This document shows positions 1 through 6,373 of a stretch of 40,229 nucleotides of DNA, piece by piece. The notes below the pieces were generated by a model. That model was not told the origin of the DNA. It made no database searches and was given only the letters and a program-made list of their open reading frames with translations. The first letter of the stretch is position 1. The number at the start of each line of letters is the position of its first letter. Source of the stretch: Blastocatellia bacterium. Its GTDB lineage: Bacteria; Acidobacteriota; Blastocatellia; RBC074. A program made the translations under genes and the position numbers. The stretch is taken from contig JAEUQN010000047.1 in NCBI GenBank assembly GCA_016789725.1, forward strand, positions 1-40,229, in the 5' to 3' direction.

Positions 1-1226
1 GGAGTGGGTACAAAAGCCTGAACGTCACTATTCGCAAAACCCTTGGGTTATTTGCCAATGTGCGCCCTTGCGTTTCGTATCATCCATTTGTCCGCACCAA
101 ACATCCGATGATGAATGTGGTGGTGATTCGTGAAAATGAGGAAGACACCTATGCCGGCATCGAACATCAGCAAACCGATGATGTCGTGCAATGTCTCAAA
201 CTGATTTCACGGCCCGGCTGTGAGCGCATCTGTCGTTATGCCTTTGAGTATGCGGTGGCAAATAAACGTCGCAAAGTGACCTGCCTGACCAAAGACAACA
301 TCATGAAATTGACCGATGGTCTTTTTCACAAGGTCTTCAACGAAGTCGCCGCCGAGTATCCAAACATTGCGACTGAACATCTGATCGTAGACATCGGCAC
401 GGCGCGACTCGCCACCACACCCGAAGACTTTGATGTCATTGTGACACCTAATTTATATGGCGATATTATCTCGGACGTCGTGGCGGAGATGACCGGTTCG
501 GTGGGAATGGCCGGATCAGCCAATATCGGCAAAAACATTGCGATGTTCGAGGCCATTCACGGTTCGGCTCCCGCTATTGCCGGTCAGGGAATCGCCAATC
601 CATCAGGCTTGCTCCACAGTGCGATCATGATGTTGGTGCATATCGGTCAGACCAAATGCGCTGAAAAGATTCACAATGCCTGGCTGCGAACAATTGAAGA
701 AGGAATTCATACGGGGGAAATCAGTTCGCACGACCACACCACAATGCGCGTGGGAACTGAACAATTTGCAGCAGCGGTCATTGAACGGCTAGGGCAATCG
801 CCGCAAAGATTACCCATTGTTCGATATGAAGCATCGGAACCGGGCGCACCGTTTCAAGTCGAGACCAGCAAACGAGCGCGGGCGGAAAAGAAACTGGTTG
901 GCGTTGACGTGTTTATTCATCAACACGACATGTCGCCGGAAGAACTTGCCCACAAACTGGAACGAGCCAGTGGCGAGGGGCTGCATCTCAAACTGATTAC
1001 GAATCGCGGTGTAAAAGTCTGGCCGGGTGGATTTCCCGAAACGTTTTGCACCGATCACTGGCGTTGTCGCTTCAAAAAAACCAGCACCAATGGGTACACA
1101 GTCACGCACGATCATATCCTTGGTTTACTGCGTCGGATCAAAGAGCAAGGTCTCGATTTCATAAAAACCGAAAATTTGTGTACCCTGAATGGCGAATTAG
1201 CCTTCTCGCTGGGGCAGGGCGAATAG
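1..1226 (+). CDS. icd: NADP-dependent isocitrate dehydrogenase, 3' part (5' end outside window)
   Basis: Oxidatively decarboxylates isocitrate to 2-oxoglutarate in the TCA cycle. The reading frame is open from base 3, and the residues before the first possible start (GTG at 60) already match the family (SLNVTIRKTLGLFANVRP, the substrate-binding segment). The gene is therefore truncated by the window edge, and GTG 60 is not the real start. Visible landmarks are RENEEDTYAGIEH with the active-site Tyr, the metal and cofactor segment VTPNLYGDIISD, and the nucleotide-binding AIHGSAP...ANPSGLL. After the catalytic domain comes an extra C-terminal domain of about 130 residues (from GVDVFIHQHDMSPEELA). 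This is typical of the Thermus/Rickettsia-type enzyme of roughly 480-500 residues and absent from the E. coli type. Stop TAG at 1224-1226. A hairpin region follows. Confidence 0.93.
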   Translation, partial: SGYKSLNVTIRKTLGLFANVRPCVSYHPFVRTKHPMMNVVVIRENEEDTYAGIEHQQTDDVVQCLKLISRPGCERICRYAFEYAVANKRRKVTCLTKDNIMKLTDGLFHKVFNEVAAEYPNIATEHLIVDIGTARLATTPEDFDVIVTPNLYGDIISDVVAEMTGSVGMAGSANIGKNIAMFEAIHGSAPAIAGQGIANPSGLLHSAIMMLVHIGQTKCAEKIHNAWLRTIEEGIHTGEISSHDHTTMRVGTEQFAAAVIERLGQSPQRLPIVRYEASEPGAPFQVETSKRARAEKKLVGVDVFIHQHDMSPEELAHKLERASGEGLHLKLITNRGVKVWPGGFPETFCTDHWRCRFKKTSTNGYTVTHDHILGLLRRIKEQGLDFIKTENLCTLNGELAFSLGQGE

Positions 1227-1246
1227 AGTGGATGAAACAGGATAAA

Positions 1247-1292
1247 CGCCGGGCGAGTCGGCTTTTTTGAGATGGCAATCGCTCGCCCGGCG
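1247..1292 (+). terminator. Overlapping hairpins after icd: short terminator inside a longer inverted repeat
   Basis: Two mutually exclusive folds are visible. A short GCCG/CGGC stem (1248-1251 with 1259-1262) is followed directly by six T (1263-1268), like an intrinsic terminator. A perfect 11-bp inverted repeat (1247-1257 with 1282-1292) uses the same left arm and would loop out the T run. It lies 20 nt after the icd stop and 64 nt before the DUF2294 gene. Termination is inferred, not proven. Confidence 0.5.
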
Positions 1293-1356
1293 AGGACGAG
1301 GGGAAAGAATGATCCAATCCTGGGAGCGCCTGAACAGGCAATAATCAACCAAGGCT

Positions 1357-1728
1357 ATGACCAACCAACGCGAAAAGGAACGAGAAATCAGCCAAGCCAT
1401 TATCCGCTTTGAGAAAGAGTTTATGGGGCGTGGCCCGTTGGAGGCACGAACCTTCATTATCGAAGATATGATCCTGGTACGGCTAAAAAACGTACTGACG
1501 CCAGCCGAATTAACCCTCGCGCAAGCAGACCCCATTCGGCGCGGACGACAACTCATCAAGCAAATGCGGCTAGAGTTAATAGATCAAGGCCGCCCATTGC
1601 TCACCGCGATTATCCAAGACATTCTGGGGTTGCAAGTCGTCAGCCAGCACACCGACATCAGTTCTAAAACTGGCGAAAAAGTGTTTGTGTTTACCCTTGA
1701 AGGCAAGCCGAATTTCGACCACTTATAG
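1357..1728 (+). CDS. DUF2294 domain-containing protein
   Basis: A 123-residue protein that matches the DUF2294 family over its whole length. It has an N-terminal helix (REISQAIIRFEKEFMGRGP), the central MILVRLKNVLTPAE segment, a GRQLIKQMRLELID helix and the closing DISSKTGEKVFVFTL strand. The family is widespread and small; I know of no established biochemical role. No signal peptide or membrane segment is visible, so it is probably cytoplasmic. The ribosome-binding site before ATG 1357 is weak (AAGG). It follows icd on the same strand across the hairpin region, so read-through from icd may help express it. Confidence 0.8.
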   Translation: MTNQREKEREISQAIIRFEKEFMGRGPLEARTFIIEDMILVRLKNVLTPAELTLAQADPIRRGRQLIKQMRLELIDQGRPLLTAIIQDILGLQVVSQHTDISSKTGEKVFVFTLEGKPNFDHL

Positions 1729-1811
1729 CCCTCTCATCTGTCCCGCACGAGCGGAGCATCAGCCCCTCCGATGTTTGCTGTTCCGAGCATAATACTCCCC
1801 CAACTGTCTCA

Positions 1812-1841
1812 TTGACGAAACAGCGTTTCACGAGATACAAT
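1812..1841 (+). promoter_or_regulatory. Sigma-70-type promoter for the P-loop ATPase gene
   Basis: TTGACG at 1812-1817 and TACAAT at 1836-1841 are separated by 18 nt, five of six consensus bases in each box. Transcription would begin near 1848, leaving a leader of about 65 nt before the Shine-Dalgarno sequence at 1900-1904. The position argues against any translation start upstream of 1914. Confidence 0.7.
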
Positions 1842-1913
1842 TCTCCCCGTTGCGCGCACTGGCTACGTTGCCGCTGTGCTTTAGGTATTTTTCCTATTTG
1901 GAGGATTAGCAGT

Positions 1914-2963
1914 ATGACGAACACTCGTTTGAAAATTAACCCGCTCAGCCGTCGCCCTCGCCAGCAACGGTTAGTCATGGCGGTACGCGGTGGTGCAGGC
2001 GTTGGCAAATCGTTTTTTGCGTCGTCGTTGGCGGACGCGGGTCTAGGTCGTTTGTGCATCATTGACACCGAACGCAAATCCCGGCTATTGCCCGGCGTCG
2101 GCGATAAATTTGACGGGTTGGAGGTCGAACATCCCAGTGAAGTGCCGGAGTTTGTCGAATGGTTGCTGCAATCCCCTGAAGCCGCCGAACAAAACTATGG
2201 CTGCTACGCGCTGGATTCCTGGGCCAGTTATTTTTCCGCCAAGCACAGCGAGATGATTGCAGCGGTCCGCGAACGCACAGGCGACCCGCTGGCACAGCCA
2301 AATGCCGAAGAACTCGCGGCGGATCAAATGATTTTGCAAGGCGTGTTGCGCAGTCTTTGTCAGTCCGGCAAATCTGTCGTGATCGTGGATCAAATTCCGG
2401 CCAAGGGCAAAGAAAACAAAGAAGATAATGAGATGGGGCGAGTGTTGCCTTCGACCGCGAGCGGGTTGGAATACTTTGTGGACATTATGTGCGAGGTCTC
2501 TTTGCAAGAACGCAACGGTGAAGTCACCCGCGTGTTTCAGGTCGTAAAATCAAACAGTCCCGCCTTTGAGCTGGGCTTTGAAATGACTGGCAATGTACGG
2601 TTCAAAGACTTCCTAGATCACCTCGTCAAGCATAGTGGCTCGGCGCTTCCGGTCAATGAACCCGCTCCGCTCGAAGTGGCAGAAATGATCGCCGAACCTT
2701 TGCAGATCGTGCCGCCCCGCTTGACGATTGATGATTTGATTGCCAAGGCCGTCGCGCACGGCTTCAAACAATCGGACATCGTGACCGCCGCGAAAATTTA
2801 CCATCAACAATCGAACATCTATCATTTGACGGATGAGCAGATCACTGACCTTGACCGTCGGATGTCAGCCAAAATTGAGAAACTATCCGACGCCTCTGTC
2901 AGCGTGCCGAGCGAGCAAACGTTTTCGATGCGCAACGGACGCCTGCGCCGTACGGGCAGTTGA
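1914..2963 (+). CDS. Phage-type P-loop ATPase (AAA_24 / Sak4-like nucleotide-binding protein)
   Basis: A 349-residue protein with a RecA-like P-loop ATPase core. Walker A is GGAGVGKS (residues 26-33), followed by the IIDTE strand (49-53) typical of phage Sak4/AAA_24 proteins, then a Walker B-like VVIVDQIPAKGKE. The last 50 residues form a small helical module (LTIDDLIAKAVAHGF...LTDEQITDLDRRM). ATG 1914 was chosen because GGAGG sits 9 nt upstream and a good promoter overlaps the possible earlier start at 1812. Relatives in phages assist single-strand annealing or replication. Here the gene stands alone with its own promoter between housekeeping-type genes and no other phage genes, so it may be a domesticated or leftover phage gene. 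The biochemical role is inferred from fold only. Confidence 0.7.
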   Translation: MTNTRLKINPLSRRPRQQRLVMAVRGGAGVGKSFFASSLADAGLGRLCIIDTERKSRLLPGVGDKFDGLEVEHPSEVPEFVEWLLQSPEAAEQNYGCYALDSWASYFSAKHSEMIAAVRERTGDPLAQPNAEELAADQMILQGVLRSLCQSGKSVVIVDQIPAKGKENKEDNEMGRVLPSTASGLEYFVDIMCEVSLQERNGEVTRVFQVVKSNSPAFELGFEMTGNVRFKDFLDHLVKHSGSALPVNEPAPLEVAEMIAEPLQIVPPRLTIDDLIAKAVAHGFKQSDIVTAAKIYHQQSNIYHLTDEQITDLDRRMSAKIEKLSDASVSVPSEQTFSMRNGRLRRTGS

Positions 2964-2970
2964 AGAATAT

Positions 2971-3056
2971 GGTGCGCCTGCGTCTTCACAGGCAGCGGAT
3001 TCATTTATCGGAATGGATTCGATTGCCGACGCTGCCTGTGAGGGCGCAGGCGCACC
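2971..3056. repeat. Large palindrome with 27-bp arms (REP/MITE-like)
   Basis: Arms 2971-2997 and 3030-3056 are complementary at 25 of 27 positions. Both mismatches are T opposite G, so the RNA would be a fully paired 27-bp stem with a 32-nt loop (2998-3029). It fills most of the gap between the ATPase gene, starting 8 nt after its stop, and the HpnJ-like gene. No T run follows, so it does not look like a simple terminator. It may be a mobile palindromic repeat. Confidence 0.8.
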
Positions 3057-3129
3057 ACCCTGCTTGCGAAATCTTGCCAAGACCAGTAGTCTTTCGGCTT
3101 AGAAATAATCCCTTAACGCTACTGATTTT

Positions 3130-4572
3130 ATGGCAATGAAAACACTTCTACTCAATCCACCTTCATTCGAGAAATTCGATGGCGGCGCTTCATCGCGCTG
3201 GCCGGCCACGCGTGAAATCGAAAGTTACTGGTACCCGGTTTGGCTGGGCTATCCGGCAGCCCTGATTAAAGAATCGCGCTTGCTCGACGCACCGCCCGCA
3301 CACGTCAGCCCAACCGAAACGGCGAATATTGCGAAGGACTATGACTTCGTCATCCTGTTCACTTCACACGTCGGCTTCAACAATGATGTAAAGCTGGCAG
3401 AGATGATGAAGTCGCTCAATCCCGCTTTGAAAATCGCCTTCGTTGGCCCGCCAGTCACGACGCACCCGGAAGTTGCCTTACACGCAAGTCCCGCCATTGA
3501 TTTCGTGACGCACAAAGAATTCGATTACGCCGTCACGCGCTTTGCGAATGGCGAATCGCTCGACACGATTCCCGGTGTGCATTTTTTGAAGGGCAATCAG
3601 ATGGTATCCAACGCGCCAGAGCCACCGATTGAAAACCTGGATTCCCTGCCCTGGGTAACGCCGATTTACAAACGCGACCTGAACATCAAAAACTACAATG
3701 TACCGTTCTTGCAGCATCCGTTCATTGCGTTTTATTCGACGCGCGGCTGTCCGGCGCTTTGTACGTTTTGCTTGTGGCCGCAAACTTTCGATGGACACAA
3801 GTGGCGACAGCGTTCGGTGCAGGATGTCGCCAACGAAGTTGAATACGCACTCGATGCTTTCAAGCCCGATGGATTGAAAGAAATCTTTTTTGACGATGAC
3901 ACGTTTACTTACAATCCAAAACGAATGGTGGAAATGGCGAAGGCGTTTAAGCCGCTGAAATTCCAGTGGTCCAGCACCTCGCGTTCGCATCTGGATTATG
4001 AAACGCTCAAGGTCCTGGCGGATTCTGGTTGCCGTCTGTTCATCGTCGGCTTTGAATCCGGCAACGATCAAATTTTGAAGAACATCAAGAAAGGCATTTC
4101 CGCCGCGCGGTCCTTAGAGTTTGTAAAAAACTGCAAGAAAGTCGGCATCAAAGTTCACGCCGATTTCATCATCGGATTGCCCGGCGAAACACGCGAGACC
4201 ATTAAAGAAACGATTGCCTACGCGAAAGAAATGGACCCGGAAACGTTGCAGGTTTCGGTCGCGCACGCTTACCCCGGCACTGAAATGTACGAATGGTTCC
4301 GCGACCAGGGAATCATCATGAACACGAAGATGTCCGATGAATTGGGTCAACAATTGCCGATGGCGAATTTCCAACATCTGTCAGGCGCAGAAATGCTGGA
4401 ATGGGTGCATAAGTTTTACGACGAATATTACTTCCGTCCAAAGCCGATCTTCCGCATCTTGAAAGGCGCAATGTCGAATCACAACGACCGCAAACGCCTC
4501 TACAAAGAAGCCCGCGAATTTTTGCAAACCCGAACGCGGCGGCGGAAGTTGGTCGAAGCAGGACAGGTGTAG
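3130..4572 (+). CDS. hpnJ: B12-binding radical SAM protein, HpnJ-like (hopanoid cyclitol ether synthesis)
   Basis: A 480-residue radical SAM enzyme. The N-terminus (LLLNPPSFEKFDGG, then REIESYWYPVWLGYPAAL) is the signature start of HpnJ, the hopanoid-associated family needed to convert bacteriohopanetetrol glucosamine to its cyclitol ether. A B12-binding-like domain fills about residues 1-150. The 4Fe-4S cluster motif is C207-x3-C211-x2-C214 (RGCPALCTFC), followed by the radical SAM barrel with FFDDDTF and FIIGLPGETRET. ATG 3130 is used, but Met3 at 3136 matches the usual family start, and neither has a clear ribosome-binding site. No other hopanoid gene is in the window; the next gene is a SRPBCC protein. 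The family assignment is strong, the exact substrate is inferred. Confidence 0.8.
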   Translation: MAMKTLLLNPPSFEKFDGGASSRWPATREIESYWYPVWLGYPAALIKESRLLDAPPAHVSPTETANIAKDYDFVILFTSHVGFNNDVKLAEMMKSLNPALKIAFVGPPVTTHPEVALHASPAIDFVTHKEFDYAVTRFANGESLDTIPGVHFLKGNQMVSNAPEPPIENLDSLPWVTPIYKRDLNIKNYNVPFLQHPFIAFYSTRGCPALCTFCLWPQTFDGHKWRQRSVQDVANEVEYALDAFKPDGLKEIFFDDDTFTYNPKRMVEMAKAFKPLKFQWSSTSRSHLDYETLKVLADSGCRLFIVGFESGNDQILKNIKKGISAARSLEFVKNCKKVGIKVHADFIIGLPGETRETIKETIAYAKEMDPETLQVSVAHAYPGTEMYEWFRDQGIIMNTKMSDELGQQLPMANFQHLSGAEMLEWVHKFYDEYYFRPKPIFRILKGAMSNHNDRKRLYKEAREFLQTRTRRRKLVEAGQV

Positions 4573-4576
4573 GAGT

Positions 4577-4706
4577 GATTTTGGATTTTAGATTTTGGAT
4601 TTTGGATTGCAAGTAACCGAGTTATGAGATTGCGCTCCGAGCACTACAACTTTGCTTGCACGATTTAAGTCTGAAATCTGGAATCTAAAATCCAAAATCT
4701 AAAATC
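4577..4706. repeat. Inverted repeat of GATTTTGG-type units (element A, copy 1)
   Basis: The left arm 4577-4608 is a run of GATTTTGG/GATTTTAG units. The right arm 4675-4706 is its imperfect reverse complement (26 of 32 positions, most mismatches compatible with G-U pairs). The 66-nt spacer is 4609-4674. It starts five bases after the hpnJ stop and occupies most of the 177-nt gap. A similar element lies at 16607-16714. Confidence 0.7.
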
Positions 4707-4749
4707 CATCTTAATAGTGCCTCCGTAATACTCAGCAGGAGGAACAACT

Positions 4750-5268
4750 ATGCCCGCAAATGAATACGCATTTTTGACGCATTGGCGCGTGAAGGCTCCG
4801 GTCGAATTGGTTTATGACATCTTGAAAGATGGCAAAGACTATGTGCGTTGGTGGCCGGATGTGTATCTGGATGCGCAACACATTCCGTCCGGTGATCCGA
4901 ATGGCATTGGCGATCAGGTGGTGTTGTTAACGAAAGGCTGGTTGCCTTACCGGCTGCGCTGGACAGCGACAGCCGTGCAGCGCGAACGTCCGCACACGAT
5001 TGCGATTTCCGCTTCCGGGGATTTTGTTGGGCGTGGGATTTGGAATTTACAGCAGCAGGGTGAGGATTGTGACATCAAGTTTGATTGGCGCTTACGAGCC
5101 GACAAACCGCTGCTCCGTTTGCTATCGCCCATCTTCAAACCAATCTTTAAATGGAATCACACCTGGGCCATGAATCGGGGTTATCTTCGGTTACAACAAG
5201 AAATCGCCCGACGACTTCCACAAACATTTTCGCAAAAACTTGAATCTGAAATTTCGGTCGCAACGTAA
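4750..5268 (+). CDS. SRPBCC family (START/polyketide cyclase-like) protein
   Basis: A 172-residue protein with the layout of SRPBCC ligand-binding proteins. It opens with a strand (THWRVKAPVELVYDILKDG), continues with YVRWWPDVYLDAQ, carries several beta strands, and ends in a long C-terminal helix (NHTWAMNRGYLRLQQEIARR). Such proteins bind hydrophobic ligands in a deep cavity; the ligand here is unknown. A strong AGGAGG stands 9 nt before ATG 4750. No signal peptide. It follows the HpnJ-like gene on the same strand but is separated by the 130-bp repeat, so co-transcription is possible but not certain. Confidence 0.8.
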   Translation: MPANEYAFLTHWRVKAPVELVYDILKDGKDYVRWWPDVYLDAQHIPSGDPNGIGDQVVLLTKGWLPYRLRWTATAVQRERPHTIAISASGDFVGRGIWNLQQQGEDCDIKFDWRLRADKPLLRLLSPIFKPIFKWNHTWAMNRGYLRLQQEIARRLPQTFSQKLESEISVAT

Positions 5269-5304
5269 TCACCGTTGAATCGGGAATCTTCTGATTTAGG
5301 GGTT

Positions 5305-5370
5305 AGCCAGGTCTATTGGCAATCATATTGTGGTTGGGGGACTAGCAATATGACAACGATAGACCTGGCT
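5305..5370. terminator. Two-tier hairpin between convergent genes, probable bidirectional terminator
   Basis: A perfect 12-bp outer stem (5305-5316 with 5359-5370) encloses a perfect 8-bp inner stem (5323-5330 with 5346-5353), with a G-rich apical loop. It lies 36 nt after the SRPBCC stop and 8 nt from the stop of the convergent LemA-like gene. A T-rich tract follows on the plus strand. Confidence 0.6.
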
Positions 5371-5378
5371 TCTTTCGT

Positions 5379-6236
5379 TTATTGTTCGAGGTCAATCTGG
5401 GGTTCCATTTTCGTAAACCCAAAACCGAAAGCGACCAGTGTGAAGGGCAAGCGCAACAAGCGATCATTGTACTGATTGATGCCATTCACGTATTCATCAC
5501 GGGCCGCTTTCAATTGTTTCTTTGCGGCTTCCACGGCTTCTGCCTGACGTACATAGACATCATTGGTTTTCAAATCAGGAAACTCATCGGTCAACTTCGC
5601 AATCGGCTCAACCGCCTGACTGATTTCTTTGTACGCGGCTTTCAGCGCATCCACATCACCGCTTTCGATAGCCTTCTTGACCGACTCACGCGCCGTATTG
5701 AGTGCGGCTAATGGCTCTGGGTCTTTTTTGATAATGGCTTTGGCCGTATCTAAAGCTTTGAAGGCGACGTCGCCTTGTGCAGTCATTGCTGCCAGGTATT
5801 TTTTCCACGTCGCGCCAACACCGTCGCGGCTGCGGGTCAGGTAATCTTTTGCGTAAGGGTATAATCTCTCAAGCGGGTAGAACTTCGCGTCATTTTTGAA
5901 CTGCTCCCATTTCCAGGTGCCGTCGGGTTGCGCCGCAAACATCAACGGAATTTCTTTATTCACCGAAACAGCGGTCGAAGGTGTTTTTTCTTTGACAACG
6001 GCCAACCACTTGCCATCTTTGGGGGAAAGCGTGATTTCACCAATTTCGATGACTTCATCCAATGCGCCGATGATGCTGGTCGCAGGCGATTCAGATTGTG
6101 TCAGCACCTGCGCGGCAATCGCGCGAAACACATCATCTTTCGTCATCTTTTTCGCAGGCGCTTGCGCGAAGACTGTAAATGAGGCTAAAAGTAAGACGAA
6201 CAGTCCGAGATTCAACTTGGCAATGGATTTGAGCAT
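5379..6236 (-). CDS. Secreted LemA-like protein
   Basis: A 285-residue exported protein. Residues 1-24 form a clear signal peptide (positive start, then LGLFVLLLASFTVFA). After a region of about 110 residues with no family I recognise comes a helical LemA-like domain. Its C-terminal signature is visible: DLKTNDVYVRQ, a long helix with AAKKQLKAARDEYVNGINQYNDRL, then RLPFTLVAFGFGF, which is typical of LemA ends. LemA proteins are membrane-anchored or periplasmic four-helix proteins of uncertain role. Classical LemA has an N-terminal membrane anchor, so the signal peptide plus extra domain is a variation. The start is supported by GGAGG upstream. It is divergent from hflX and convergent with the SRPBCC gene. 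Confidence 0.72.
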   Translation of the reverse strand: MLKSIAKLNLGLFVLLLASFTVFAQAPAKKMTKDDVFRAIAAQVLTQSESPATSIIGALDEVIEIGEITLSPKDGKWLAVVKEKTPSTAVSVNKEIPLMFAAQPDGTWKWEQFKNDAKFYPLERLYPYAKDYLTRSRDGVGATWKKYLAAMTAQGDVAFKALDTAKAIIKKDPEPLAALNTARESVKKAIESGDVDALKAAYKEISQAVEPIAKLTDEFPDLKTNDVYVRQAEAVEAAKKQLKAARDEYVNGINQYNDRLLRLPFTLVAFGFGFTKMEPQIDLEQ

Positions 6237-6257
6237 AGTTCCTCCAAAGAATCAGTC

Positions 6258-6283
6258 AAGCAAACCATTCAATTGGTTTGCTT
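6258..6283. promoter_or_regulatory. Perfect hairpin in the leader of the LemA-like gene
   Basis: A perfect 10-bp inverted repeat (6258-6267 with 6274-6283) with a 6-nt loop, 21 nt upstream of the LemA-like start on the minus strand, just behind its ribosome-binding site. It shares the core GCAAAC with the second hairpin at 6328-6350. Confidence 0.6.
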
Positions 6284-6327
6284 CTTAAAAGGGATTCGCT
6301 TGTATCAATGGGCACGAGCTTAAAACA

Positions 6328-6350
6328 GTCGCAAACTGACCGTTTGCGAC
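6328..6350. promoter_or_regulatory. Perfect hairpin just upstream of the hflX ribosome-binding site
   Basis: A perfect 9-bp inverted repeat (6328-6336 with 6342-6350) with a 5-nt loop, ending 10 nt before the AGGAG of hflX. It could be an mRNA leader hairpin or a dyad operator. No regulator is evident nearby. Confidence 0.6.
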
Positions 6351-6373
6351 ACGACGAAACAGGAGTGTAGAGT

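Noticed and set aside
60..62. GTG 60 as the start of isocitrate dehydrogenase
   Set aside because: Upstream in-frame residues match the family, so the gene begins outside the window.
1812..1913. Longer N-terminus for the P-loop ATPase
   Set aside because: The segment overlaps a good promoter, and ATG 1914 has a proper ribosome-binding site.
3478..4071. 197-codon frame antisense to hpnJ
   Set aside because: A shadow frame opposite a clear radical SAM gene.
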